Shown piece after piece: positions 45,475 to 54,270 of a DNA stretch of 64,000 nt. Location: assembly GCA_018269075.1 (NCBI GenBank), contig JAFDVJ010000026.1, forward strand, positions 46,698-110,697, read 5' to 3'. The stretch's first letter is position 1, and the number at the start of each line of letters is the position of its first letter. The notes under the pieces were generated by a model. It saw only the letters and a program-made list of their open reading frames with translations. It was not told the origin of the DNA and ran no database searches. This DNA is from Acidobacteriota bacterium (GTDB taxonomy: Bacteria; Acidobacteriota; Blastocatellia; Pyrinomonadales; Pyrinomonadaceae). The translations under genes and the position numbers were made by a program.

Positions 45475-45950
45475 CAATATTTCGTTTTGTCGGGCTTGGC
45501 GATCCAGTTTTCGAAGACGCGGCGGCCTTCGTCGCGCAGGAGGCCGAGCGTTTCGATGCGGCGTTCCTCGAACGGGAGCGCGATTTCGTGATAGATGAAA
45601 TCGTCGTCAAAGCCGGCCGCGGCCGCGTCCGTCCGGTCGCAGGCGAAATAGATCCGCGCCGGCCGCGCCCAGTAGATCGCGCCGAGACACATCGGGCACG
45701 GCTCGCACGAAGTGTAGATCGTGCAGCCGTCGAGCTGAAAACTGCCGAGCGCGCGGCACGCTTCGCGGATCGCGACGACCTCGGCGTGCGCCGTCGGATC
45801 GTTCGTCGAAGTCACGCGGTTGCAGCCCTCGCCGACGATGCGTCCGTCGTGGACGACGATCGCCCCGAACGGGCCGCCTTCGTTCGCGTCAATCCCTTCC
45901 TGCGCCAGCTCGATCGCGCGGCGCATAAATTCCTTGTCCTGTTCTGTCAT
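45474..45950 (-). CDS. guaD: Guanine deaminase / nucleoside deaminase
   Basis: The 158-residue cytidine-deaminase-fold enzyme has zinc motifs HAEVVAIR and PCPMCLG. The pattern TNDPTAHAEVVAIREA and the C-terminal DEGRRVFENW resemble Bacillus GuaD, which turns guanine into xanthine. Proximity to xdhA and xdhB supports that reading, since xanthine is the substrate of xanthine dehydrogenase. A tRNA adenosine deaminase is the alternative. Confidence 0.85.
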   Translation of the reverse strand: MTEQDKEFMRRAIELAQEGIDANEGGPFGAIVVHDGRIVGEGCNRVTSTNDPTAHAEVVAIREACRALGSFQLDGCTIYTSCEPCPMCLGAIYWARPARIYFACDRTDAAAAGFDDDFIYHEIALPFEERRIETLGLLRDEGRRVFENWIAKPDKTKY

Positions 45951-45956
45951 TAATCG

Positions 45957-45995
45957 TTAGTCGTTCGTCGTTCGTCGTTCGCCGTTCGGTCGAAA
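45957..45995. repeat. GTCGTTC heptamer run
   Basis: A 7-bp unit (GTCGTTC, with one GCCGTTC) repeated about five times between two minus-strand genes, just upstream of the deaminase start. Confidence 0.65.
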
Positions 45996-46049
45996 GTAAA
46001 CGGAAGTCCTTGTTTACCAACCGCCGCGAACAACGAGCGAAACACCGAA

Positions 46050-46931
46050 TCACTGTTTCGGTTTCACCTTGATCTCGAATAGCTTTTTCCAGTTTTTGCC
46101 GGTCACGAAGATGCGGTCGGTCGCCTCGTCGTAGGCGATGCCGTTGAGCGTGTTTTCCGCCCGCTTGTCGTCGGTCGGCGAAACGTCGTCGTCGGGCGAG
46201 ATGCCGGCCAGATCGACCCAGCCGAGCAGCTTGCCGTCGCGCGGATCGATCCGCGCGATGTAGTTCGGCTTGCCGAGCACCGACGGTTCTTCCGAATGCC
46301 AGACGTTCGCCCAGATCTCGCCCTTGATCCATTCGAGCTCGTTGATCTGCATCAGCGGCCGGCCGTCCTCGCGAAAAACGGAAATCTGCCGGACGGGCTG
46401 GAACGTCTCCGGGTCGCGGACGTTGATGACGTGCGTCCGGTTCGTCATATAAAGATTCGTCCCGTCGGTCGTCATTCCCCAGCCCTCGCCCTGATATTTG
46501 AACTCCTTGAGGAGTTTAAAGTCTTTGGCGTCGAACACGCGGCAGACCTCTTCCTGCCACGTCAGCTGGTAGATCTTGTCGCCGACCGGCGAGATGCCCT
46601 CGCCGAAGCTGTCGCGCGGCAGATCGAATTTCTGGAGCACCTTGCCCGATTCGAGCTCGACCTTGCGGAGCTGCGATTTGCCTTCCTCGCCGGTGCTTTC
46701 GTACAAAAAGCCGTCCTTGAAGTACAAGCCTTCGGTAAAGGCCGTCGGGTCGTGCTTGTAAGTGTTGACGACCTCGTAGGTATAGACCGGCACCGGCCCC
46801 GGACGCACCGGCGCGTTCGTGTTCGACGTGTTCGTTTTACCCGTATTGACGCTCATATTCCCGTTTTTCGCCGGCCCCTTATCGCAGCCCGCCAATAAAA
46901 CGGCGATACAAAGAAAAATATAAAGACGCAT
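46050..46931 (-). CDS. Glutaminyl-peptide cyclotransferase-like lipoprotein
   Basis: The 293-residue protein has a lipoprotein signal (MRLYIFLCIAVLLAGC) and a disordered Asn/Thr-rich spacer, then a five-bladed propeller of the plant-type glutamine cyclotransferase family (FTEGLYF, LYESTG, EGWGMTTDG, INELEWIKG, LNGIAYD). It would form pyroglutamate at protein N-termini in the periplasm. Many secreted proteins here begin with Q after the signal peptide, which fits. The start at 46931 avoids the translated GGAGAGT repeat. Confidence 0.88.
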   Translation of the reverse strand: MRLYIFLCIAVLLAGCDKGPAKNGNMSVNTGKTNTSNTNAPVRPGPVPVYTYEVVNTYKHDPTAFTEGLYFKDGFLYESTGEEGKSQLRKVELESGKVLQKFDLPRDSFGEGISPVGDKIYQLTWQEEVCRVFDAKDFKLLKEFKYQGEGWGMTTDGTNLYMTNRTHVINVRDPETFQPVRQISVFREDGRPLMQINELEWIKGEIWANVWHSEEPSVLGKPNYIARIDPRDGKLLGWVDLAGISPDDDVSPTDDKRAENTLNGIAYDEATDRIFVTGKNWKKLFEIKVKPKQ

Positions 46932-46941
46932 AGATTTTTTT

Positions 46942-47098
46942 GAGTGGAGAGTGGAGAGTGGAGAGTGGAGAGTCGGTTGACCGGTTCGGGAAATTCGGGA
47001 AGATCGGGAAGAAAAATTTCTACTTCCTAAACTTCCCAAACTTCCGAAACTTCCCGAACTTTCAAAATTAACTCTCCACTCTCCACTCTCCACTCGCT
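46942..47098. repeat. Nested inverted repeats (GGAGAGT heptamers around a CTTCCCGAA pair)
   Basis: GGAGAGT run at 46942-46975 pairs with its complement at 47072-47098. Inside them a TTCGGGAAATTCGGGAAG run faces CTTCCCAAACTTCC units at 47030-47062, so two stacked hairpins could form between the cyclotransferase gene and the DsbA-like gene. Confidence 0.8.
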
Positions 47099-48425
47099 AC
47101 TGTTTCTTCAAAGCTTTATCGATCGCTTCGCGAAAGCCGTCGGCCGTCGGGACGCGGACTTTGACGCCGTTGACGAAGACGGTCGGCGTCGCCGTGACGC
47201 CGTAGTTTTCGCCGTCGATCATATCCTTGCGGACGGCGTCGGCGTTTTTCGCGTTCTTGAAGTCTAACTCAAATTGCTGTTGATTCAAACCGAGCCCGGC
47301 CGCGTAACGCTTGAGCGAGGCTTCGTCGAGCGCCTCCTGATTGTTGTAAAGAATCTCGACATACTCGAAAAACTTGCCCTGCGCGCGCGCCGCGTTGGCC
47401 GCGACGGCCGCCTGAAAGGCTTCGGGATGAATCTGGACGAGCGGGTAATCGCGGAGCACGAAACGCACCTTGTCGCCGTAAGCGGCGAGCACTTTCAGAA
47501 GGATCGGATGCGTCTTCGCGCAGTGCGAGCATTGAAAATCGGAAAACATCACGACCGTCACGGGCGCCGTCGCCGGCCCTTTCGACGGCGCGCCGGTCGT
47601 GTCGATGTTGAGCACGAGCGGCGCGGGTTCTTTGAGGAGAATCTGCGTCCGGTATTTCGCGAAGAGCCGCGTCCGGAAATCGTTTTCGAGCGTCTGCCGC
47701 TCTTCCTCGGTGTAATCGCGGAGCTTGTCGGTGATCTCGCGCGCGAGAAGATCGGTCGTGTCGATGTTCTGCGCCTTCGCCTCGGCCGCGACGAGCGCGT
47801 TGACGAGCAGCTGGTTGAGCGCCGACTTGACGGCGTCGAAAACCTTCGCCTTCGTTTCGTAGAGCACGACCTTGTTGCGGTCTTCGAAGTCTTTGACGGT
47901 GATCGTTTTCGCGCCGATCGCGGCGAGCACGTCGACGGGCCGGAGACCGGCGGCGTTGACGTCCTTGCCGCCGAGGATCTTGTATTTCGCCTTGATTGAA
48001 GTGAGAAAGGCGATCAGCGCCTTCTGTTCCGGCTCCTGTTTGAGAAACGCGACGATCTGCGGGCGGACGGCGTCGAGCGACTGACCGGCGAGCTGCTCGC
48101 GGTTGGCGTCGTATACGGCCTGCACGTCCTTTTCCGCCGGCGCCGGAACTTTCGCCCGGATCTGTTCTTCGAGCTTGTCGGCCGTCGTCCCGCGCGCTTT
48201 CGCTTCGAGCGCGAAGATCGTCTCGGCGATCTGTTCCTGGAGCAGGTTCCTGCGCGTTTCAGCGACCGTTTTGGCGAGATTCACGTAAGCGGCGGCGACG
48301 TCGGCCGGCAGATCTTTGACGGTGAATTTCCGGTCGGCGGCCGTCGCGAGCACCTGCTCGGTCGTCTGCGCCGCCGCGATCATCGAAAAAACGATCGTCA
48401 AAAGCAGTATCGAGATGAATTTCAT
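47097..48425 (-). CDS. DsbA-like thioredoxin-fold protein with N-terminal SurA-like helices
   Basis: The 442-residue protein has a signal peptide (MKFISILLLTIVFSMIAAAQ). Residues 25-270 are helical and peptidyl-prolyl-isomerase/SurA-like in character. Residues 275-440 are a thioredoxin_4/DsbA domain with active site CSHC (FSDFQCSHC), cis-proline region TPTVFVNG and the usual helical insertion. It likely forms or isomerises disulfides in the periplasm. The helical N-terminus may bind clients. Confidence 0.87.
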   Translation of the reverse strand: MKFISILLLTIVFSMIAAAQTTEQVLATAADRKFTVKDLPADVAAAYVNLAKTVAETRRNLLQEQIAETIFALEAKARGTTADKLEEQIRAKVPAPAEKDVQAVYDANREQLAGQSLDAVRPQIVAFLKQEPEQKALIAFLTSIKAKYKILGGKDVNAAGLRPVDVLAAIGAKTITVKDFEDRNKVVLYETKAKVFDAVKSALNQLLVNALVAAEAKAQNIDTTDLLAREITDKLRDYTEEERQTLENDFRTRLFAKYRTQILLKEPAPLVLNIDTTGAPSKGPATAPVTVVMFSDFQCSHCAKTHPILLKVLAAYGDKVRFVLRDYPLVQIHPEAFQAAVAANAARAQGKFFEYVEILYNNQEALDEASLKRYAAGLGLNQQQFELDFKNAKNADAVRKDMIDGENYGVTATPTVFVNGVKVRVPTADGFREAIDKALKKQ

Positions 48426-48479
48426 AGTTGTTTCGAGTCTTGTGACTTAAAGTCTTATGTTCTTTGAAAATTAAATCTG

Positions 48480-48718
48480 ACCAAAGCCTGTGAAACAGGC
48501 GACAGAGTTTAGCTACAGGCGCGAGCCTGTAGTCAGCATCCAATAACGTTCCGAAGCCCGCCGGCGGGCGACAGAATCCGCGCCGCCTTGTTTTCTGTCG
48601 CCCGCTTCGGGGCTTTAATTCATCGGGGCGCGCTTTCTACAGGCTTGCGCCTGTAGCTAACATCTTCCGCCTGTTCCACAGGCTCAATTCGGAATGATTG
48701 TCGGATTTAATTTTCAAA
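48480..48718. repeat. Cluster of short REP-like hairpins
   Basis: Several palindromes stand in a row, including GCCTGTGAAACAGGC, CTACAGGCGCGAGCCTGTAG, CTACAGGCTTGCGCCTGTAG and GCCTGTTCCACAGGC. Similar elements are at 9845-10055 and 43-58. No gene lies in the 511-bp gap 48426-48936; after the REPs there is a GGATGTC heptamer run at 48842-48880. Confidence 0.8.
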
Positions 48719-48936
48719 GAAAATGAGACTCATTCCGTCTCCGCAGACTCGGATGTCGAAAAGACGGGAGAAGTTTCCCGACTCCCGCTTCGTGCCGAAG
48801 ACAAAGCTTAATATTACCAGACTTTGCGAAAAGAGTCTTGAGGATGTCGGATGTCGGATGTCGGATGTCGGATTTCGACTTAAGACTCAGGACTCCTTTT
48901 TTGCTAAAATTGAACGCAGGAGGAAAAGGGAAGGAA

Positions 48937-49299
48937 ATGTCCGAAATACGTTTTACGGGAACGGTCGATCATCTGGCGGTCAGGTGCGACGAGCTGGCGG
49001 CGGCGGTCGAGGGTTACGAAAAGCTCGGGTTTACGGTCGAATCGCTGTTCGACGACTGGGCGATGGTCCGCGACGCGCGCGGGTTCGGGATCGCGCTCCT
49101 GCCGCCCGCTTCGAAGCATCCGCCGCACATCGGGATGCGGGTCGAGACGCTCGAAGAGCTCGAACGGGCGGCCGCGCGCGAAAATCGTCCGATCAAGCCG
49201 CACCGCGACGGCACGTCGTCGTTTTACACGAAAGGCGTCGACGGCCAGATCGTCGAGCTGATCTATTACCCGCCCGATTACGGCGTTGAAAAAAAGTGA
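48937..49299 (+). CDS. VOC (glyoxalase/dioxygenase) family protein
   Basis: The 120-residue single VOC domain begins FTGTVDHLAVRCDEL and ends DGQIVELIYYPP, with metal-ligand positions H (DHLAV), H (HIGMRV) and E (VELIYY). The family is metal-dependent glyoxalases, epimerases and dioxygenases, with methylmalonyl-CoA epimerase a close look-alike. The ATG at 48937 follows a strong AGGAGGAAAAGG site. Confidence 0.85.
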   Translation: MSEIRFTGTVDHLAVRCDELAAAVEGYEKLGFTVESLFDDWAMVRDARGFGIALLPPASKHPPHIGMRVETLEELERAAARENRPIKPHRDGTSSFYTKGVDGQIVELIYYPPDYGVEKK

Positions 49300-49336
49300 C
49301 ATCGGAACGACAGGCATCGACCGAATTCAATCCGTG

Positions 49337-49951
49337 ATGAACAAACTTTCGCGCGATTTTTACCGGCGCGACGATACGCTGCTCGTCGCGCGCGAGCTCA
49401 TCGGGAAGCTGCTCGTCGTGCCCGCCGAAAACGGCGCGCGCGTCGCCGGGATGATCGTCGAGACCGAAGCCTATCTCGGCGCGGAAGACAAGGCCGCGCA
49501 TTCCTACAACCATCGCCGGACGCCGCGCAACGAGATAACCTACGCCGCGGGCGGCCGCGTCTACGTTTTCTTTATCTACGGGATGTATTTTCAGTTCAAC
49601 GTCGTGACCGGCGCCGTGGATTCGCCGCACGTCGTGCTCGTCCGCGCGCTCGAACCGGTCGCGGGCATCGACACGATGCGCGCGCGGCGGCTCGTCAAAA
49701 ATCCGTCGGCGAAGATGCCTGACAAAAATCTCGCGTCGGGACCGGGCAAACTCTGCATCGCGCTCGCGATCGACCGGAGTCTGAACGGCGCGGATCTCGG
49801 CGGCGAGCGGATCTGGATCGAGGATTACCGCGCCGTTTCCGCAGACGAAATAAAAACCGGCAAACGCATCGGCATCGATTATGCCGAGGAATTTGCCGGT
49901 AAACCGTGGAGATTCTGGCTGGCGGACAATCCGTGCGTCAGCCGGAAATAA
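49337..49951 (+). CDS. 3-methyladenine DNA glycosylase (AAG/MPG type)
   Basis: The 204-residue enzyme of the mammalian-type alkyladenine glycosylase family excises alkylated bases in base excision repair. Visible motifs are VETEAYLG with the catalytic glutamate, AAHSYNHRRTPRNE, GRVYVFFIYGMYFQFNV and SGPGKLCIAL. The size fits. I chose ATG 49337 over 49286, because the latter overlaps the upstream gene and adds unconserved residues. Confidence 0.93.
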   Translation: MNKLSRDFYRRDDTLLVARELIGKLLVVPAENGARVAGMIVETEAYLGAEDKAAHSYNHRRTPRNEITYAAGGRVYVFFIYGMYFQFNVVTGAVDSPHVVLVRALEPVAGIDTMRARRLVKNPSAKMPDKNLASGPGKLCIALAIDRSLNGADLGGERIWIEDYRAVSADEIKTGKRIGIDYAEEFAGKPWRFWLADNPCVSRK

Positions 49952-49955
49952 CCCG

Positions 49956-50321
49956 TCAGTGCGATAAATAGCTTTTGAGGATCGGTTCGAGGCTGTCGAA
50001 ATCGACCGGTTTGTCGATCAGATCGTTGCAGCCCGCCTCGATCGCCTTGTTGTAGTAATTTTTTCCGAACGCGGTCACGGCGATGATCGGAACCTTCGCC
50101 GTCTGATCGAAATCGCGGATCGCCCGCGTCGCCGTCAGACCGTCGACCAGCGGGAGCGAAATATCCATCAGGATGAGATCGGGCCGCTGTTCGCGGACCC
50201 GGTCGATCGCCTCGATCCCGTCGGCCGCCTCGATCACCTTGTAGCCGTAGCTTTCGAGCAGAATCTTCATAAACTCGCGCGTATCATCATAATCCTCGAC
50301 AATCAAAACCTTCTTAGCCAT
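49956..50321 (-). CDS. Single-domain response regulator (CheY-like)
   Basis: The 121-residue REC domain begins AKKVLIVEDYDDTREFM, with acidic pocket E9/D10, phospho-acceptor D54 (LILMDISLPLVDG), T-switch (IIAVTAFG) and K in LIDKPVDFD. There is no output domain and no adjacent kinase. It resembles DivK-like regulators. It ends 4 bp after the convergent glycosylase stop. Confidence 0.9.
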   Translation of the reverse strand: MAKKVLIVEDYDDTREFMKILLESYGYKVIEAADGIEAIDRVREQRPDLILMDISLPLVDGLTATRAIRDFDQTAKVPIIAVTAFGKNYYNKAIEAGCNDLIDKPVDFDSLEPILKSYLSH

Positions 50322-50380
50322 AAAAACCCCTAACTCTTCAAACAGAACTGATTCAATACATCCCTTAGTTCCGGTTAAAA

Positions 50381-50403
50381 TTCTGGCAAACAGTGTGCCA
50401 GAA
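50381..50403 (-). terminator. Intrinsic terminator of the YD-like gene
   Basis: TTCTGGCA, 7-nt loop, TGCCAGAA; on the minus strand it is followed by TTTTAA. It lies just downstream of the stop at 50413. Confidence 0.6.
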
Positions 50404-50412
50404 ATTAATTTT

Positions 50413-51696
50413 TCACCGTTGCGGCCCGTTGAAATAAGCGAACGTCCGGTAATTGACGGTCACCGGTTCGAGCGTCGGGCGGCCGTCCGAGACGCGCCAT
50501 TCGGACAGCGTGCGTTTCGTCCAGTTGCCGTTTTTGTCGAAGGATTGGTAAGCATAGGCCGCGCGGTATTCGGCCGGTTTCGGTTTGATGATCTGAACGG
50601 TCGTTTCGACCGGATTGCCGCGTGTGTCAAAAGTTAGAGCGATTTTTGACATAAGCTCCCCTTGCTCGTTGAAATATTCCGTGACGGACTGTTTTTCATT
50701 GTAAACCGTCGCGGTTCGCGATTTCAACCTTTCGCCGGAGCCGTAAAACCTCGTTTCGGTGACGCGGCCCTGTAAATCGTAGACGGAAAGGATCTTGAGA
50801 TCGTCCGGATTTTTTTCGGCGGGCGCGTTTTCGGCGTCGCTTACGGTTCCGAATCTGACGACCGGCGCGCCGTCGAGAAAACCGTAGACGGCGATCCGTT
50901 CGGGCAGACCGCGCGCGTCGTAGCGGATTTCCTTCGTCTGGCGGCCGCGCGCGTCGTAAAAGAATTCGGCGGCGAGGATCCGTCCCTGCTGCCGCGCGCC
51001 GGCGCCGGTCAGGTCTTCGCTTTCCTCGACGACCGTTTTGACGCGGCCCCGCAGATTGGCGGCCGCCGCGTCCGAGCGCGGCGCTTCGACGACCGGCGTT
51101 TGCGGCAAAGGCGCGGGCGTCGCGCGAATAACGGCCTGACGGATGACGGCGCGGCCGTCGGTCAGCCGAAACGAATCGAGGATCTTTCGCGCCCGCGTTT
51201 CGTCGCGCAAATCGCGGATCACGGCCTGAATCGAAAATTTGCGCGCGCCGGCCTGCAGATTGCGGACGATCATCCGGCCCGCGCCGAGCGTCGCGACGAT
51301 TTCCGTGCCGCGGTTCGTGCCGAGACGAAAAGGCTTTTCGGCGAGAATCTTGCCGTCGTATTTCTGAATCGTCGCGCGGACGCTCGCGTTGTTTTCCTTC
51401 AGATATCCGGCTTTCGCGGCCGCCGTCGGCGCCGTCGGCGCATCGGGCGGATCGAGATAAAGCGCGGTGTAGACGACGTTGCCGAGTTCCCACGCGTAGA
51501 TCATCCCCGCGCCCCGGTCGGGCTCGTCGTCGTTGCGGACGCCGCGCGCGAGATTCGGCGTTGCCGGCAGGTCGAGACCGAAACCGCCGTAAACCGAGAC
51601 GAATCGGGAAGCGCCGCGCGGCGTCTGACCGAACGTCGAGGCGCCGGCCAGCGCGAACAATGAAACGATCAGCAGAATCCGGTTCGACAGCCGCAT
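50413..51696 (-). CDS. Secreted protein with YD-like repeats
   Basis: The 427-residue protein has a signal peptide (MRLSNRILLIVSLFALAGASTFGQ). Residues 40-220 are a globular region of unknown family. About 230-420 contains YD/RHS-like strand repeats: EFFYDARGRQTKEIRYDARG, LSVYDLQGRVTETRFYG, YNEKQSVTEYFNEQG, SFDKNGNWTKR. It is probably exported and carbohydrate- or wall-associated; no toxin domain is seen. Confidence 0.7.
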   Translation of the reverse strand: MRLSNRILLIVSLFALAGASTFGQTPRGASRFVSVYGGFGLDLPATPNLARGVRNDDEPDRGAGMIYAWELGNVVYTALYLDPPDAPTAPTAAAKAGYLKENNASVRATIQKYDGKILAEKPFRLGTNRGTEIVATLGAGRMIVRNLQAGARKFSIQAVIRDLRDETRARKILDSFRLTDGRAVIRQAVIRATPAPLPQTPVVEAPRSDAAAANLRGRVKTVVEESEDLTGAGARQQGRILAAEFFYDARGRQTKEIRYDARGLPERIAVYGFLDGAPVVRFGTVSDAENAPAEKNPDDLKILSVYDLQGRVTETRFYGSGERLKSRTATVYNEKQSVTEYFNEQGELMSKIALTFDTRGNPVETTVQIIKPKPAEYRAAYAYQSFDKNGNWTKRTLSEWRVSDGRPTLEPVTVNYRTFAYFNGPQR

Positions 51697-51800
51697 CGTC
51701 CTGCATCTTATCACGAAGAAATAACCGGCCGGAAACAAACCGGCCGCCGAAAGGGCCGGCGTTTGAACGAATATTCCAATTCCCGTATCATAAAGACGTT

Positions 51801-52751
51801 ATGAAAACTCTTTATCCAGAAATCGAACCGTTTGACTCGGGAATGCTCAAGGTTTCCGAGATTCACGACATTTATTACGAGCGCTGCGGAAACCCGGACG
51901 GCATTCCGGTCGTCTTCCTCCACGGCGGGCCGGGCGGCGGTCTGATCCCGATGTACCGCCAGTATTTCGATCCGAAAGCCTATCACATCATTCTTTTCGA
52001 TCAGCGCGGTTCGGGCCAGTCGACGCCGCACGCCGAGCTCCGCGAGAACACGACGTGGGATCTGATCTCGGACATCGAAATGCTGCGCGAGAAATTCGGG
52101 ATCGATAAATGGCACGTCTTCGGCGGCTCGTGGGGCAGCACGCTGAGCCTCGCCTACGGCATCTCGCATCCCGACCGCTGTCTCGGGCTGATCCTGCGCG
52201 GCATTTTCCTGACGCGCCGGAAAGAACTGCTGTGGTTCTATCAATACGGCGCGAGCGAGATCTTTCCCGATTTCTGGGAGCGTTTCCGCGACGAGATCCC
52301 CGAGGACGAGCGCGATGATTTTATGACCGCTTATCACAAGCGGCTGACGAGCGACGACGAGGAAATCCGGCTCTCGGCGGCGCGCGCGTGGAGCGTCTGG
52401 GAAGGCTCGACGTCGAAGCTCTATCCGGATTCGGATCTGATGAATCACTGGGAAGGCGCGCATGAAGCGCTCAGTCTCGCGCGGATCGAGTGTCATTACT
52501 TTATGAACAATTCGTTCTTCCCGTCGGAGGATTACATTCTCGAAAACATCGAGAAAATCCGCAAAATCCCGACCGTCATCGTGCAGGGCCGCTACGACGT
52601 CGTCTGCCCGATCACGAGCGCCTGGGATCTCCACTGCGCGTTTCCCGAAGCCGAATTCATCGTCATTCCCGACGCCGGCCACTCCGTCTCGGAAAAAGGC
52701 ATCACCGCGGCGCTCGTCGACGCGATGGATCGGTTCCGCGATCGCGGCTAA
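51801..52751 (+). CDS. pip: Proline iminopeptidase
   Basis: The 316-residue S33-family hydrolase has oxyanion motif HGGPGGG, the nucleophile elbow GGSWGS, FDQRGSGQSTPH, and the catalytic D and H in GRYDVVCP and DAGHSV. It removes N-terminal proline from peptides. Length and motifs match the bacterial family. The start at 51801 matches the conserved LYPEIEPFDSGML. Confidence 0.95.
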   Translation: MKTLYPEIEPFDSGMLKVSEIHDIYYERCGNPDGIPVVFLHGGPGGGLIPMYRQYFDPKAYHIILFDQRGSGQSTPHAELRENTTWDLISDIEMLREKFGIDKWHVFGGSWGSTLSLAYGISHPDRCLGLILRGIFLTRRKELLWFYQYGASEIFPDFWERFRDEIPEDERDDFMTAYHKRLTSDDEEIRLSAARAWSVWEGSTSKLYPDSDLMNHWEGAHEALSLARIECHYFMNNSFFPSEDYILENIEKIRKIPTVIVQGRYDVVCPITSAWDLHCAFPEAEFIVIPDAGHSVSEKGITAALVDAMDRFRDRG

Positions 52752-52786
52752 AGAAAACCCGGCGATTCGAAAGGCTTTTAACCGGA

Positions 52787-52843
52787 CCGCGAAAAGCGGC
52801 GAATTACACGGAACGGTTCCGGGTGATTCGCCGCTTTTCGCGG
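52787..52843. terminator. Long hairpin after pip
   Basis: An exact 18-bp inverted repeat (CCGCGAAAAGCGGCGAAT and complement) with a 21-nt loop stands 36 bp after the pip stop. It lacks a strong U-tract. Confidence 0.6.
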
Positions 52844-52967
52844 ATGGACAAAAATCCGTCAATTTTTATTACGCGTCATTTAAAAAAGCCCGACCGAAGC
52901 AACCAAACCGCCGCCCGGTCATCAAACCGGTCGGACTGCAAATTTAACCTGACAGGAGATTCGTTCG

Positions 52968-53801
52968 ATGAACAAATGGCTGGCCTTGCCGGTTCTGCTG
53001 CTTCTGGTGTGCGCGGCGTCCGCGCAGAAGAAACGGGCGGCGGATGTTTGGGAATATCTCGAAGTTTCGGTCGTCGAGACCGGCTGCGGCTACGCGGCCG
53101 ACGTCTGCCGTCAATATCATTATTACAACACGGGCCAAACGCTCGTCGGGCCGGTCGCGCTCGACTGGCTCGAAAAAGCCGGCTGGGAACCGGCGGGCGT
53201 CGTCGGGAAAGACGACGCGTTCGGCGGTTTACTGTTCCGGCGGGCTTTTAACCGGGAGCGCACCAAAAGGGAAGCCGAAACGCTTTCCGAACTGCTCGAC
53301 CGCGAATATCGGGCGGGAAGCGTCGACGCGCTCGTCGATCTCGACCGGCGCGACGGCAAACGCGACACGATCGAATTCAACGCGGCCGAAAAGACGCGGC
53401 TGCGCGCGGCGCTCGAAGCGATCAAAGATCCGCCGCTCGAAATCGTCGCCGTGACGGCCGCTTCGGACAACCGGAAAAAAACGCGCGTCGGCGCGGAAAT
53501 CGTGATCGACGCGACGAAAATCCTGCTGACCGGCAACAATTACCGCGCGTCGGCCGCCGAAACATATTTCAGGGAAGCGGCCGGCCGGATTCTCGACCGG
53601 ATCGGGGCCGCGTCCGCCGGACCGTTCGACGGCAACGCGGCGGCGATCTCGGGCGGCGGTTTCCGGCCGCGGATCGGCGGTTTCGAGGTCCGGCGCGACG
53701 GTCTGACCTTGAAAATCTCGGTCGTCGTGAATTACAAAAGCGCGCGGATCGTCGTCGCGCAGGGCTGGATTTACGGCGATTGGCGGGCCGTTTCGCGATA
53801 A
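52968..53801 (+). CDS. Secreted protein of unknown function
   Basis: The 277-residue protein has a signal peptide (MNKWLALPVLLLLVCAASAQ) and an AGGAGA site. The mature part has two cysteines near 50-60 (GCGYAADVCRQ), a motif LDWLEKAGWEPAGVVGKDD near 75-95 and a strand-rich end. I do not recognise it. It may be a periplasmic binding or stress protein. Confidence 0.65.
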   Translation: MNKWLALPVLLLLVCAASAQKKRAADVWEYLEVSVVETGCGYAADVCRQYHYYNTGQTLVGPVALDWLEKAGWEPAGVVGKDDAFGGLLFRRAFNRERTKREAETLSELLDREYRAGSVDALVDLDRRDGKRDTIEFNAAEKTRLRAALEAIKDPPLEIVAVTAASDNRKKTRVGAEIVIDATKILLTGNNYRASAAETYFREAAGRILDRIGAASAGPFDGNAAAISGGGFRPRIGGFEVRRDGLTLKISVVVNYKSARIVVAQGWIYGDWRAVSR

Positions 53802-53943
53802 ATTTGCGCCGAACGGGGCAAATTTTTCTTTCGGCGGGTGAAAGTTTATGCGTTTACGGGTATGATAGGATAATTCGCCGCGCAAACTTTTTCGTTTTTC
53901 GCGCGTCTAAATTCAGGAGTTGTTTTTCGAAAAATAGAAAATT

Positions 53944-54213
53944 ATGTTTGGTAGTGGTTGGGAATGGATTGTGATCGGTGGTGCTCTGTTTTTACTGTTC
54001 GGCGCGAGCCGTCTGCCGCAGCTCGCGAAGTCTCTCGGACAATCGCGGAAAGCGTTCAAGGACGGAATGCGCGAGGCCGAGGAAGAGGCGGAAATAGAGG
54101 CCAGCCAGCGGCAGCTGAATTCGAACGTCGCCGCGCCGCAGATTACGGCGATGAGCGACGAGGAGCTGATGGCCGAGATGCGCCGCCGCGCCGAAGCGAA
54201 GCAGCAGTCGTAA
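53944..54213 (+). CDS. tatA: Twin-arginine translocase TatA/TatE
   Basis: The 89-residue protein has the typical TM helix WEWIVIGGALFLLFGASRLP, followed by the amphipathic helix LAKSLGQSRKAFKDGMREAEEE and a polar tail. It is the pore subunit for export of folded proteins. The tatB and tatC genes are not in the window. Confidence 0.93.
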   Translation: MFGSGWEWIVIGGALFLLFGASRLPQLAKSLGQSRKAFKDGMREAEEEAEIEASQRQLNSNVAAPQITAMSDEELMAEMRRRAEAKQQS

Positions 54214-54230
54214 TTTACGGACAGAATCGA

Positions 54231-54270
54231 AAAAGACGGCGCGCCTTTTTGCGAAGGCCGGCCGTCTTTT
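54231..54270. terminator. Bidirectional hairpin between tatA and btaB
   Basis: AAAAGACGGC (54231-54240) and GCCGTCTTTT (54261-54270) are exact complements with a 20-nt loop; the flanking A and T runs would serve as U-tracts in both directions. It overlaps the btaB stop at 54269. Confidence 0.7.

Noticed and set aside
45018..45591. Open frames on both strands with YDLFKTE or LNRSYSV repeats
   Set aside because: A 21-bp array without stops is open on both strands; no ribosome site or homology.
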